Counted from the stretch's first letter, positions 52,617 through 62,694 are shown. The stretch: 64,000 nucleotides of DNA from Coemansia sp. RSA 487 (GCA_027577595.1 JANBRJ010000058.1:44538-108537), one strand, 5' to 3'. Numbers and translations: made by a program. Notes: a model not told the origin generated them from the sequence alone.

Positions 52617-52944
52617 TCTTAAGCTATTTAATATGTAGGTGTATGGAAGAACGAAAAAAAGGAGGATGTTTTTATCGGTTACTCTTTGTCTATTCTGTAG
52701 ACTTTTGATGAAAATGGAAAAAAAAGTCTAGAGCTGCTTTACTTGATATATAATTTATGTTTCACTTGTTCTCTCATCCTTTTTTTTGATCGGAAATTAT
52801 CGATCGGTGTTCCGTTTTCAAAGTTCCATTTTCTTATCATAATTTTACAATGAATTCATTTTCATTTCCCCTCCCCATCTCATCTTTTTAATTATTATTA
52901 TTATTATTACTATTATTATTGAATTCACTGAAAAACGATTTAGA
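52617..52944. other. Divergent promoter with a TTA microsatellite
   Basis: The gap between the SDR-like gene and the Nudix gene includes a run of about nine TTA/TTAC units at 52891-52919. The Nudix ATG follows 25 bases later. Confidence 0.6.
52891..52919. repeat. TTA trinucleotide microsatellite
   Basis: About nine consecutive ATT/TTA units, with one interruption (ACT), lie just upstream of the Nudix start. Confidence 0.85.
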
Positions 52945-53715
52945 ATGGCAGCAGTCGTAAGGGCAGCGCTACGGCGACCAATAGCACAAGCAATAAGAAG
53001 AAGCAACCACATCATGCATCAGGCATCTCGGTGGGAAGATACAGTGCCTGGTGGACCACCTATAAGCAAGCTAGACGGGCCCGGAATAGCGTTGCTTCAG
53101 CGGCGCCTAGACAACGCAGCAAACCAAGGAACACCGACACACATGCAATTCAAGTACCCAGGCAAAAAACCACCCGCCGAAGCTGCAGTGTACCTACTGC
53201 TATGTTCAGTAAACGGAAAGCCAAGTGTCTTATTCGAGGAGCGCCACAACAAGTTGTCATCACATAGCGGTGAAGCGTGCTTTGCGGGTGGAAAAGCAGA
53301 CGACATGGATGGCTCGCTTGTGGGGACGGCAATTCGTGAGGCTGTGGAGGAGCTTGGCATCGTTAGTGGCGATATCCAGACTATCGGGTACCTGCCTCCA
53401 GTTCCTAGCAAGGACCACAGACTTCGTGTGCACCCATTCGTTGGCGTCCTCAGGAGCACCGTTGATCCCAGGGCATTGTCTATTAATAGAGAGGAAGTGC
53501 ACAGGGCGTTTGCGCTTCCCTTGGACCATTTCTACGACCCCCGGAAACGGTCGTTGATGCGGTTCAGAAACTCCACCATCAGCATACCTGCGTATGAGAG
53601 CGATAAAAGCGGACTGACTATATGGGGGCTGACGGCGTTCATATTGCATGAGTTTCTGCGCCGTGTAAGTGATCCACGGAACGATGGAAATGGCTCAAGC
53701 GCTCCCAAGCTCTAG
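52945..53715 (+). CDS. PCD1: Nudix CoA diphosphatase, Pcd1/NUDT7/8-like
   Basis: This 256-residue enzyme is expected to split CoA, or oxidised CoA, into phosphopantetheine and 3',5'-ADP. The core reads EERHNKLSSHSGEACFAGGKADDMDGS and AIREAVEELGI: the Nudix box G-x5-E-x7-REUxEExGU together with the L-x-x-H-x-G-x-x-x-FxGG signature that marks the CoA branch, here with E where Q is usual in SGQ and A in place of P in FPGG. The N-terminus (MAAVVRAALRRPIAQAIRRS) looks like a mitochondrial presequence, while the last residues APKL resemble a weak peroxisomal PTS1. Confidence 0.82.
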   Translation: MAAVVRAALRRPIAQAIRRSNHIMHQASRWEDTVPGGPPISKLDGPGIALLQRRLDNAANQGTPTHMQFKYPGKKPPAEAAVYLLLCSVNGKPSVLFEERHNKLSSHSGEACFAGGKADDMDGSLVGTAIREAVEELGIVSGDIQTIGYLPPVPSKDHRLRVHPFVGVLRSTVDPRALSINREEVHRAFALPLDHFYDPRKRSLMRFRNSTISIPAYESDKSGLTIWGLTAFILHEFLRRVSDPRNDGNGSSAPKL

Positions 53716-54070
53716 ATTGGGATCCGCCATTTCTTGGCAAGCTCCAGATCGGAAGCCGCTATTTCCTTTCCCTTTGTCTCCCACTCAACAATGTCTCTGT
53801 TAATTACGTGATTTTGCATCTGTGCTTATTTGGTCACCTGTAGCCCACACCACAATCCCCAGCATTCACTCAACATTTGTAAGATGGAGACTTTTTGGAA
53901 AAAGGGAAAGTTCCCTCCTCTCCCCAAAAAAAGAAAGCAACAGGTCTTTTTTTTTTCCTTTGTCTTTCCATTTATTTTCGATGCTCTAATTATTTTGAAT
54001 ACTTTAATAAAGCTGTATTGTACTTTATCTACTTTAGCAGAACAGTAACTCCACACACAAAAATCTTACT
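53716..54070. other. Intergenic between the Nudix and SDR-like genes
   Basis: AT-rich sequence carrying the promoter of the second SDR-like gene. An A-run and T-run lie near 53925-53960. No gene is visible. Confidence 0.5.
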
Positions 54071-55048
54071 ATGCATATTGCGGATATATTCAACAAACGG
54101 CCCAAATACACGATAGATGATAAAGTGGTGCTAGTAACAGGAGCACTGACAACAGTGGGTCGCAAACTAGTCTACCAGCTGGTTCACCTAGGTGCCCGTG
54201 TAGTGCTAGTGGATGGCGAAAGCAATGGTACGGGCGAACAGCTAAGCCAGGCAATAAACGACCAAACAAAGCACGAGACATCGGTCTATGTGCGTGCGCA
54301 GCTGGACAAAGTACACGATATTCGGTTAATGATTGATGCGGCAGTGCTGACATTTGGTCGTCTCGATGTGCTGGTAAACAATGCCGAGCGGTACGTTGGT
54401 GGGATATCAACAGAAGAGGAAGAGGATGCAGACCGTATTTGTGGAACCATTGACGTTAATTTCCGTGCCCCCGTTGTGGCTACATGGGTGTTTGCCCGCT
54501 ATTTGCGGCAATCGGGAAACATTGGCGGTGTAGCGGTCAATGTGGCAGCAATGGCTGGGCTGCTTCCAGGTCGTGGCCGCGAAGTCTATGGCGCGGCTAA
54601 CGCAGGACTTATACATTTTACAGAGGCAAGTAAAGCGATGGCGCCGCGTTTGCGTGTATGTGCACTGGCTCCCTACTACGTAGACGGAGCTGTTGTCCAC
54701 GGCGCGACGACAAATGGGAACCAGGAGCGGCTGCTGCCTGGCCAGAAACTAGGCGCTCCGCTGCTGGCTCTGTCGAGCGACCAGGTCGTTGCTTCCGTTA
54801 TCCGGTGCATCGAGGACACGCGCATGGCTGGCAAAACCCTGTTGATCGCCGGCGAATCGTCGTACGTCAATTCGTGGTCCTATGTGCTCTCGTGGTTCCA
54901 TATGCTGTGCATCATGGTATGGAGCACTCTGTCCTTGCTTGTCCAGCGCGCCTTTGGCCGCATCCCCCACAACACGACACAGCAGCTGCCTGCTGACAGC
55001 AGCGAAGAAGCACCAGACTTTAATGAACATGTTAAAAAGTCCGACTAG
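54071..55048 (+). CDS. SDR-fold membrane protein with degraded active site (type 2)
   Basis: This 325-residue protein keeps a Rossmann start (VVLVTGALTTVGRKL) and YxxxN in place of YxxxK (VYGAAN). The catalytic Ser is replaced in NVAAMAG, and NNAE stands for NNAG. A hydrophobic segment near the end (WSYVLSWFHMLCIMVWSTLSLL, ~271-292) would anchor it to a membrane, with a short acidic tail. Loss of both the Ser and the Lys suggests a non-catalytic SDR. It differs in sequence from the neighbouring type 1 protein, so they are not a recent duplication. Confidence 0.7.
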   Translation: MHIADIFNKRPKYTIDDKVVLVTGALTTVGRKLVYQLVHLGARVVLVDGESNGTGEQLSQAINDQTKHETSVYVRAQLDKVHDIRLMIDAAVLTFGRLDVLVNNAERYVGGISTEEEEDADRICGTIDVNFRAPVVATWVFARYLRQSGNIGGVAVNVAAMAGLLPGRGREVYGAANAGLIHFTEASKAMAPRLRVCALAPYYVDGAVVHGATTNGNQERLLPGQKLGAPLLALSSDQVVASVIRCIEDTRMAGKTLLIAGESSYVNSWSYVLSWFHMLCIMVWSTLSLLVQRAFGRIPHNTTQQLPADSSEEAPDFNEHVKKSD

Positions 55049-55148
55049 CACTTTTTGTCTAGCATGGCTCCCTCCTGCTCTTTTCTTTGTATAAATTCCA
55101 ATATGTATCTAGCGAATGACATTATGCAACCTTTAAAGAAGCTGGCAG

Positions 55149-58100
55149 TTAGCCTCTGCTTTGTATCGTATGGTCCTCCACAACACGTCGGAGATCAGCG
55201 TCAGACAGCTTGTAAACCGGGGCCACCGCCGCCATCATATTGCTCGCTCCAGGAATAAGGTCCATAACATCGTCAAGCACCTTGTTTCTGCGGCACTCTG
55301 CATCCAGCGAATCCATACCAATGTACTTTTGGATCGCTGCAAGCCATCCCGTGAATAGCCGTGTAAAGACCGCCAGATTAGCCGGGTTTCTCAGCGGTGC
55401 CTGCACAGGGAGGTTCCCAAGCCGGATAAGAATCGCCAGCAGCATAGCCTCAACCGTGCGCACGCGATGCCGCGCCACTGGCGAAGAAGGTGTGGCGGTG
55501 TTGCTTTGGCTCGTAGCAGTAGCTGGCGCTTGCGGGGAAATAGGAGGAGTAGCAGCAGGGCTTCGGGGTGCTGGCTGTTGTGGATGAAGAGGCTCGAGAC
55601 GCTGAGGATGCGACACTTCATATTGAACAGGCGCTGGTGGATGCTGCGCAAGGCTGGGGGGTTGTTGATATTGCGGCACCAGTGCACCACTACTAGCTGC
55701 AACAGGCGCTGGTGCAGCCACCACAACAGACCTCCCAGCAACCGCATTGGCTGTAGACGCAGCAGTATAGTTCTCTACATCGATGATCTCGGCGTCAATG
55801 TTCTCCGGATCAACATCATCGTCCACAGCAGCCACTGGCGTCCCTGGAGCGCCACAAGTAGACCCACCACTTCGAATAACGCCATTCGCCGCAGCCCCCG
55901 CAGAAGAGGGCGGTAGCAGCCCAAGCCGCTCCTTCTCGCACCGCACAAGCATCTCCAGCGACGGACCATCGTCGTCGACCAACAGCGGATCATCCTCGTT
56001 AGCAAGCAGCGTGGCATGCGGCGTCACCGACGCAATCAGCTCCCTGTGCGACGAGCACATAAGCGCAGAGAACACCAGATCATCGGCATACTCCTCGGCC
56101 AGCTCCTCCGCTTCAGTCGACGGAAGCCGTAGCACACTGGCGGGCGGCTCGCGAAAGTACCGCTTCAGCTCACTGCGCGCAGCCCACCGGCCCATGGGCT
56201 GGCCATCCACCACGCGCCGCGTCAGCGCTACCTTGAAGACGTTGCTACGGAACAGTTGCTCCTCCCACGTGCCGCTCGTCATCAGCCGATACACATACAC
56301 GCGCTTCCGCTGGCCATACCGGTACGCACGCGCAACGGCCTGGTCGTCGTACAGGGGATTCCACCCAACATCGAAGATAATCACGCGACTGGCCGCCGGC
56401 AAATTGACGCCCACCGATGCAGTCGCTGCCGAGATCAGAAACACACGCACTGCGCTTTCGTCGTCGTTGAACAGATCGATCAGCGGCTGCCGCGACGGAA
56501 CAGGCGTGCCGCCATCGATTCGCAGGCACGAGCTCACGTTGCGCGGCAGCTCTGCATTGATCGCTTGCTGCAGGTAGTCAAGTGTACTGATGCTGCGCGA
56601 GAACACAAGCACACGCTCGCCACGCCGCACGCTGAGCCGAACGATCGCCAGCGCAAGCGCCGCCTTGGAGCTCAGCTCTGCTCGCCCAACAGCAGCACCA
56701 GGACCAGCGCAGCAATACTTGGCAACAGCTTCGCACCACGCTGGCGTGCCGCCTGTCATGCTGATGGCCGGGTGGTTGCACAGCAGCCCCAGCCGCACGC
56801 CGTGCTCGAACAGCTGCGCCGCTTCAGCAGTGATGTTGGCTTCCAGATACTGCCGGTACAGTGTATCCTGCGGCGCCGTCAGCGGACACGCAATGACGTA
56901 CTCGACCTTGCGCGGCAGCGAGTTGTGCAGCACTGTGGCATCGCGCCGATCGACGATGGGCTCCAGCAGCGCCTGCAGCACACGCAGGCGCTGGCTGCTG
57001 TAGCGCCGCGCGGCAGGCGACGAGTCCGCGTATAAACCTGCATTGATTGGCGTCACAAACATCGATCGGAAGTTGGACACCTCGCCCAGCAACCCCGATT
57101 TGCAGAAATCCGCCATCGTCCAGTACTCCTCCAGCCGGTTCTGCAGTGGAGAGCCCGTCATGCATATGCGCGCACGCGTTGGCAACGAGGCGGCAAGCGC
57201 TGCCACTCGCGACTGTCTGTTCTTCAGCACGTGCGCCTCGTCAGCCACAACAAGGCATGGGCCACCGTCATCGCTGCTTCCCACAAGAAAGGAGCGCAGC
57301 TCGCCGGTCATCATGTCGCGGAACGCTTGGTACCCCATCAGCAGAACCCCTCCATGGGTGACCCATGCGCGCAACGCCGCCTCGCGCATCGGCGACGTCC
57401 GCATGCGCCCAAAGTGCACCACTTGCACTAGCACTCGGCGCGCCTGCATCTGGACCGTGCGCGCATCTGCAGCGCTGAACTGCGACGGCAGCTCGGGCGG
57501 AGGGGCTGGGGTCGTCGCAAGCGTGTCGGCAATCCCAGTCCACCGGCGGAACTCGTCCACCCAGTTGTCTTGCACCGTCACTGGACACAGGATCAGCACG
57601 CGCCGCGATGCAAAGCGCTTTGCGATCCCTGAGTTGGCACCGCGCTGCACCTCATTCAGCAACGTGTATATGAGTGTTATCGCTTGTAGCGTCTTTCCCA
57701 GCCCCATCGCATGTGCAAGGACGCACCCGCCACAGCCCTCTATTGCCGCACGCCACGCAAACCGCACGCCTGCCACTTGGTGCTCGTGCAGCTGCGTCGC
57801 CAAGAACCCTGGGATCCACGCGTCACAGTGCGCCGACTTATGGTCCGGGTTCACAAGCAAGGGCGCGCCCAAACGGTCCGCCGCAACCGCATGTCGCCAG
57901 CTCCAGAACACCTTGAACGCAGCAAACGATGTTCGATCTTTGCCGCCTGGGTTTACGCCCCCGTTGTGCGCTGTCCGCACCAGCTGTCTCCGCTGTGCGC
58001 GCTGCTCTGCTGGCCTGATTCGCACAAGCGCATCGCCTACATCCTCAAACTGTTCGCCAATGCTGCTCCGTTCCCTGCTATTGCCGCTTCCGCTGCCCAT

Positions 58101-61019
58101 TGCGCTCCAGCCCTGGAACTCTGCCCACAGCCGCAACGCAATACGCATGTCCACCTTGCCGGCCCCTGCTGCTGTGCTCTCGATCTTTCCGGCCGACGCT
58201 GCCATCTGCCGCACATATGCCACAGCAGCATCGTATACTTCAATCGCCTTGTGCTTCTTGGCCATCTGCACCAGCTCCTCTTGCGTCATATGCGGCTGTG
58301 TTTGGTTCTTGGCCCACACACGTTGCTGATGTGGCTGCTTCTGCTTCTGCTTCTGCTTCTGCTTCTGCTTCTGCTTCTGCTTCTGCTTCGGCTTCCTTTT
58401 GACTGTATTGTTTTGTTCAGAATCGGCCAGAAGCACTCCGTTCCGCGGTCCATCGATGCCCTTGGCTGCCATGCTGCGCCAGCCGTACCTTAACTGTGGC
58501 TTCGTTTTCTCCGGTCTCGGTGAATCAAGGATCGACTCGACGGACATTTGGCTCTCGTCTTTGGGGTTGTCTTCCGCTTGGAACTCAGTCGCAGGCGCGG
58601 CGGCTTCCGATGGGGTCTCACTATCAGGATCGACAACCACTCGACTGACAGCTGTTAGCTCTGCTGCTACTGCTGCTATGCTACCGCTCGCCATTTCGAC
58701 ATCGCTTTTGCTGTCGTTATTGGCTTCAACAACATCGGGGCTATTTCTTGCAGTCTCAACAGTGTCCTGAATTTTGCTTTTGGGCTCGACTAATAGCTCT
58801 TGTGGTTCGAGAGATACTGAAAACCCGTCGTCTGTGCTGCTAACAACGATCTCCCTATTCTCGGGACGGTCCTCAGCAATTGGACTTGCATTATCAACAG
58901 GGCTCTTGACGATTCCATTGGCAATCACATGGTCTTCAAGATCCTTGTCGATACCCTCGTTGATATCCTCCTGTTGCTGTGATTGCGGCTGATCACGATC
59001 ATCAATAAAGTCACCCATGCTGTCGCTACTATCACTGGCGTCGCTGTCCTGGACTATGTGTCTTTTGCGCATCTCCTTTTGCTTATTACGCGCTGCATCC
59101 TCCGCCAGACGCGCCTTGATTCTCTGAGGCTGCGGACCACTCACCAGTACCAGTAGCCACTGTGTGCGACATATGCTATCAACGGTCAGTTGCAACCCTA
59201 CGCAAAGCCCAATCGCCAGTCTACGTGTGCTAATACCGCTATCAAGTACCGCTTTGCGTTCGCGCGGCAACCGTCTACTCTGAAGATCATCCAATTCGTG
59301 CTTCATCTTTTGGAAATCGCCCCTGTATTTGGCCCAAAGAGAATGTGCACGGCGCTCCATCCTAGGTTTCACCGTGGCGTGCCACTTGGCAGCGTATCGG
59401 TCCACCATTTCTTGCACAACAGCCTCGACCAATGATATGCGTTGCCTCTCAGCAGCACTGGCGCGCTGTTTTCGGGCTTGTTGCTCTTTTTGCTCGCGCT
59501 GTATCTCGCGGTGCAAACCGTCGGAGAATCCACCACAGCTGCTGTTGCTTTCTCCGTATACTGGGAGAACTTGGTCGTTGTCCTCCTCCTTGTATATATC
59601 ACCCTTCTCTCCTTCCTCGTCAGCTGTTTCTTCTTTGTAAAGCGTAGCATCGCTGTGTGTTATAAACAGTCGGTGCCACGCCTGCACATGGAGCATCCTG
59701 TTGAACACAGTTGGTGTGCGCCCTTGCCGGTTGCGCCGGAACCACATTGTGTCTGACGGCGAAAGCGCTTCCTTGGGCAGCCAAGATTCATCCACTGCAC
59801 CCAACAATCGCTTTGCATGCGCTCTATATTTACCGCAAAACGAGGATGTAGGAAATGCCAGCTCCAATTGTTTACGCGCCTCGTCAAGTGGCAGCGTCTT
59901 AGCTGATTGTAACCATAGTCGTGCTTCAGACACGCCTTGCTCGACAATATTGCCCATCGCAAGCTCCGGTATCTCCGATGTCACTAGGCATGGCGCAACT
60001 CGCCGTCTGATCTTCTTTGGGGGCTCATCGTTGTTCTTCTCCTCCTCCCCCCCTTCTGCGTCCTTTTTGTTTTTAAAGCTGAGTTGACTGGTGGCCTCTT
60101 GAAGCCTTTCCTGTACGACATTAGGGCTGACTATCGGCTCCCTGCTCTCAGTCGTGTCTTTGATGTGCTTCTGCTGCTCCGAGCCACTTATAATGTTCAT
60201 ATCGTTGTCGCCAATCCCTTCAGTCTCGCTATAAACGATATATTCTTTTTGAGCACCTATTGGGTCGATATTTGTGACATCCATATTATCGTCGTCGACT
60301 TCGTTCTGTATACTACACTCGCCTTGGCTAGCATTGCCAGAGTCTCCTGGTGCGACCATTCCTGAAAAGTATGCACTCAGAAGAGACAAGCGGCGTGCTG
60401 TGGGTATCTTGAGATCTATCTGTCCATCAAGGTATCGTGAAAGCTGAGAAATCGCCCGACCCCACGATTCGTCAGTGTTGGTACTATCGCTGGATTGCAT
60501 CTGATCGTGGTCGCTAATCTGCATATCCTCGCTGTGCCCGGAATCGACAGTGTCAGCGGCAGCAGAAGAAGCAGAATCAACGGAAGTGGTAGGAGTAGAA
60601 GGAAGAGGAACATCGGTATTAACAATGGAGGGAGCACTAATAGATGGCTGTGGCTCTTCCTTCACTATAGGCTCAGCCTTTACTGTTGGTTCTTTTGGCC
60701 CAGAGCCCATCACGCCTTCCAGAACCATCGGGATGATGCTCCATCGTTTGCGCAGCTGCTCAACCTGTCGCATCACATTAAGCGCTGGTCCCACTTTGAA
60801 TCCTAAATCATGGTGCAGAATTCCGTACGACATTCCTTCAACTAACGCCGCTCCGTCTATTCCATTGCTTTCGAATTCCTCGGGAATTGCTGTGATGGCT
60901 AGAAAGCTGTGCAACCATTCGGTCGTTTGTCCAACGCTCCAGTCTCGTGGGTCTGTGGCTCCTAGGCCTATCCTGCTTGTGGCTCTGTTGGAAACGAATG
61001 TAGTTCCATCGCCTTCCAT
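55149..61019 (-). CDS. SAM-domain SNF2 ATPase, ATRX/ARIP4-like
   Basis: The 1956-residue product begins with a SAM domain (~25-93: WSVGQTTEWLHSFL, LHHDLGFKVGPALNVMRQVEQL). A long disordered acidic region follows, including a KQ repeat at ~876-897. The SNF2 ATPase starts near 1085: LHEHQVAGVRFAWR, Walker A HAMGLGKT (~1102), LILCPVTVQDNWVDEF, ADEAHVLKN (~1256), TGSPLQNRLEEYW. The helicase C lobe includes VLVFSRSISTLDYLQQ and QAVARAYRYGQRKRVYVYR (~1558). The W-in-VQDNW and ...ARAYRYGQ forms are typical of the ATRX/ARIP4 branch rather than Snf2 proper. It would remodel nucleosomes or displace DNA-bound proteins. An N-terminal SAM domain is unusual for this branch. Confidence 0.85.
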   Translation of the reverse strand: MEGDGTTFVSNRATSRIGLGATDPRDWSVGQTTEWLHSFLAITAIPEEFESNGIDGAALVEGMSYGILHHDLGFKVGPALNVMRQVEQLRKRWSIIPMVLEGVMGSGPKEPTVKAEPIVKEEPQPSISAPSIVNTDVPLPSTPTTSVDSASSAAADTVDSGHSEDMQISDHDQMQSSDSTNTDESWGRAISQLSRYLDGQIDLKIPTARRLSLLSAYFSGMVAPGDSGNASQGECSIQNEVDDDNMDVTNIDPIGAQKEYIVYSETEGIGDNDMNIISGSEQQKHIKDTTESREPIVSPNVVQERLQEATSQLSFKNKKDAEGGEEEKNNDEPPKKIRRRVAPCLVTSEIPELAMGNIVEQGVSEARLWLQSAKTLPLDEARKQLELAFPTSSFCGKYRAHAKRLLGAVDESWLPKEALSPSDTMWFRRNRQGRTPTVFNRMLHVQAWHRLFITHSDATLYKEETADEEGEKGDIYKEEDNDQVLPVYGESNSSCGGFSDGLHREIQREQKEQQARKQRASAAERQRISLVEAVVQEMVDRYAAKWHATVKPRMERRAHSLWAKYRGDFQKMKHELDDLQSRRLPRERKAVLDSGISTRRLAIGLCVGLQLTVDSICRTQWLLVLVSGPQPQRIKARLAEDAARNKQKEMRKRHIVQDSDASDSSDSMGDFIDDRDQPQSQQQEDINEGIDKDLEDHVIANGIVKSPVDNASPIAEDRPENREIVVSSTDDGFSVSLEPQELLVEPKSKIQDTVETARNSPDVVEANNDSKSDVEMASGSIAAVAAELTAVSRVVVDPDSETPSEAAAPATEFQAEDNPKDESQMSVESILDSPRPEKTKPQLRYGWRSMAAKGIDGPRNGVLLADSEQNNTVKRKPKQKQKQKQKQKQKQKQKQPHQQRVWAKNQTQPHMTQEELVQMAKKHKAIEVYDAAVAYVRQMAASAGKIESTAAGAGKVDMRIALRLWAEFQGWSAMGSGSGNSRERSSIGEQFEDVGDALVRIRPAEQRAQRRQLVRTAHNGGVNPGGKDRTSFAAFKVFWSWRHAVAADRLGAPLLVNPDHKSAHCDAWIPGFLATQLHEHQVAGVRFAWRAAIEGCGGCVLAHAMGLGKTLQAITLIYTLLNEVQRGANSGIAKRFASRRVLILCPVTVQDNWVDEFRRWTGIADTLATTPAPPPELPSQFSAADARTVQMQARRVLVQVVHFGRMRTSPMREAALRAWVTHGGVLLMGYQAFRDMMTGELRSFLVGSSDDGGPCLVVADEAHVLKNRQSRVAALAASLPTRARICMTGSPLQNRLEEYWTMADFCKSGLLGEVSNFRSMFVTPINAGLYADSSPAARRYSSQRLRVLQALLEPIVDRRDATVLHNSLPRKVEYVIACPLTAPQDTLYRQYLEANITAEAAQLFEHGVRLGLLCNHPAISMTGGTPAWCEAVAKYCCAGPGAAVGRAELSSKAALALAIVRLSVRRGERVLVFSRSISTLDYLQQAINAELPRNVSSCLRIDGGTPVPSRQPLIDLFNDDESAVRVFLISAATASVGVNLPAASRVIIFDVGWNPLYDDQAVARAYRYGQRKRVYVYRLMTSGTWEEQLFRSNVFKVALTRRVVDGQPMGRWAARSELKRYFREPPASVLRLPSTEAEELAEEYADDLVFSALMCSSHRELIASVTPHATLLANEDDPLLVDDDGPSLEMLVRCEKERLGLLPPSSAGAAANGVIRSGGSTCGAPGTPVAAVDDDVDPENIDAEIIDVENYTAASTANAVAGRSVVVAAPAPVAASSGALVPQYQQPPSLAQHPPAPVQYEVSHPQRLEPLHPQQPAPRSPAATPPISPQAPATATSQSNTATPSSPVARHRVRTVEAMLLAILIRLGNLPVQAPLRNPANLAVFTRLFTGWLAAIQKYIGMDSLDAECRRNKVLDDVMDLIPGASNMMAAVAPVYKLSDADLRRVVEDHTIQSRG
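58339..58388. repeat. CTGCTT hexamer repeat coding for (KQ)n
   Basis: About eight tandem hexamers on the plus strand encode alternating Lys-Gln on the reverse strand in the SNF2 gene. Such repeats vary in length by slippage without breaking the frame. Confidence 0.9.
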
Positions 61020-61826
61020 TCTACGCGTTTGTTAGTGTTTTTTTGAAGTGGCAATAAGTGGAATATAATAGCCATGGATTTAAAATAAAAAAGAAAATAA
61101 GTGGAGGCTTGCATTTTCTTCGAGAGTTTGACAGATGAAATTAAACGACGATCTTTGTCCAGTCACAAAAGCTTAATCAAATCACGTGAAAATACAACGC
61201 TTTTTTCGTTCTCATTTTACTTTGATGTTTGCATATTAATTGAAGCAACAGTTGGATAATTACTACATATCTAAAAAAGCAAAAAGCATAGCTGCTAAAA
61301 CTGAATTAGTAAGAAAGTACTAAAATTCGCTGTCCAGCAGCTAAAAATGTCTTTTTCCTAATGTTTATCTGGTTTCTGTTTTGCAGTCACAACAATACTG
61401 AGCTGACCAAGGAAAAGCTTTTCCCATCTTGCAAACCTCATTTGTTTCAAAATAATTGTTAGTATTTTCAAGCAAAATAGAACCAAAGTTCCTTTTTTTT
61501 ATTGCAATAAAATATGGTTCTTATAACTACAAACATCATTCAAAACCTATTAGAATAGTCGGGAAGCACATATTGGATGCATCCTGGAGATACGACTAAC
61601 TCTTGAAGCATAAACCATATTGCAAACTCATATCCTAGGCTCGGCTCAGTGCCTCACACTTCAAGTCATAATCTAGAGCCAAGTCGTTATCACAATATAT
61701 GCTTACTTCTAAAGCCTTTGTTACTGCTCTATGCATGTTAACCTGCTCAAACCAATTTGCTTTAGGAATTAATGTTCTGAATTTCAATAGAATGTAATCC
61801 ATAGGTAATAGGTTTTGCTATAGAAA
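61020..61826. other. Intergenic upstream of the SNF2 gene
   Basis: AT-rich sequence with the SNF2 promoter. No gene or clear repeat copy is seen before the duplicated segment begins. Confidence 0.5.
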
Positions 61827-61882
61827 GTAGGAATAGTTGAAGTTCTATTTGCAAAACAATTTCACCTGGAATGGGTGCCATT

Positions 61883-62142
61883 TGTGACGGGTTTACCATG
61901 GATCCAGGATAAAATAACACAGAGTATTTATTTGATATCTTGTTGCTCAAACTAGATAAGAAAAAGAAAAGAAAGAAATCCCTTGCCTTCCTTCAGAAAG
62001 CAATGATCCACGGGCAATGCTGTCCTTGTATGTAGCAGGGGGCCGTTACATGTAGTGGAATATTTCATTGTTAGTGTTTAGTGGCTGTGCAAATCCATGA
62101 CAATGGGCTTGGCTTGCATACGGCCATTACACTAGCGTGACA
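61883..62142 (+). mobile_element. Solo LTR of family B, copy 5
   Basis: The 260-bp unit starts TGTGACGGG and ends GCGTGACA, with CCATT at 61878-61882 and 62143-62147. It is nearly the same as copy 7 at 62880-63136, which implies recent activity of one source. Confidence 0.88.
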
Positions 62143-62156
62143 CCATTTCTGTGGAA

Positions 62157-62354
62157 TTATAGTATCTTCGTTGGATTAGCTATAATTGCAGCTACTTTTT
62201 TATTTGCTGCATCTTGAGCCTTCTCTTTTGCAGCATCTTTATTAGAAAGTCCACTATAGTGTGTATGCTTTTGTAGCTCATCATTATTTGGGTTAATGAA
62301 CTGCACATCAACCTCATGAATCTTTGAAGATGAAGATGAAGATGAAAATGTCAT
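62157..62354 (-). CDS. Small protein of unknown function, paralogue 1
   Basis: A 65-residue product reads from ATG 62354. An upstream in-frame ATG at 62405 lies only about 25 bases from the TATA box, so it is probably ahead of or at the transcript start and I prefer the inner start. After a poly-Ser N-terminus the protein shares VQFINPNNDEL, THYSGLS and DAAK with paralogue 2, and it ends in a Lys/Ala-rich helix. No signal peptide, TM or known domain is visible. The pair arose by the local tandem duplication and has diverged in coding sequence more than in its promoter. Confidence 0.6.
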   Translation of the reverse strand: MTFSSSSSSSKIHEVDVQFINPNNDELQKHTHYSGLSNKDAAKEKAQDAANKKVAAIIANPTKIL

Positions 62355-62426
62355 TGTAAATATTATATGAAGGTTGTGATATAATTGAGAAGGAAACAAA
62401 AGCATGCAGACGATTCTATTATGCTT

Positions 62427-62447
62427 TTATATAACATTGGCCAATTG
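62427..62447 (-). promoter_or_regulatory. CCAAT and TATA boxes of small gene 1
   Basis: On the reverse strand GGCCAATG is followed at once by TTATATAAAAG, about 75 bases before the inner ATG at 62354. The same arrangement is kept at the second copy. Confidence 0.65.
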
Positions 62448-62617
62448 ATTGCATATGCTTGGTAAATTGTGTGATATTAATAAATCTATATTCTAAATAG
62501 CATTTCCTTTTCTGTTTCCTCCCGACATGTTGTTGTAGTGCATACTATATCATGTGGTCTTTATTTATGGTATCAAGAAACTGCGAATATTTCTGGCCTA
62601 TATTAAGCATGTCAGGT

Positions 62618-62694
62618 TGTGACGGACTTACCATGAACCCAGGATAAAACAACACAGAGTAATTTATATATCTCATTATTTTCAAACTAGATAA
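62618..62694 (+). mobile_element. LTR family B, truncated copy 6
   Basis: The first ~77 bases of LTR-B (TGTGACGGACTTACCATGAACC) are present at the same site as copy 8 at 63851, then the match ends at AACTAGATAA. Because both units share the insertion, it predates the segmental duplication. Confidence 0.75.

Larger units (their letters stand above)
61827..62617 (-). repeat. Tandem segmental duplication, unit 1
   Basis: This unit matches 63204-63850 from GTAGGAATAGTTGAAG through the small gene and its promoter to CATGTCAGG just before an LTR-B. Unit 1 alone carries LTR-B copy 5, and unit 2 alone carries element E copy 3. Both units end at the same LTR-B insertion site. Confidence 0.85.

Noticed and set aside
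57043-58493. Long plus-strand frames (428 and 260 residues) opposite the SNF2 gene
   Set aside because: They are antisense shadows in GC-rich coding DNA, including a poly-Leu run that is just the complement of the KQ repeat.
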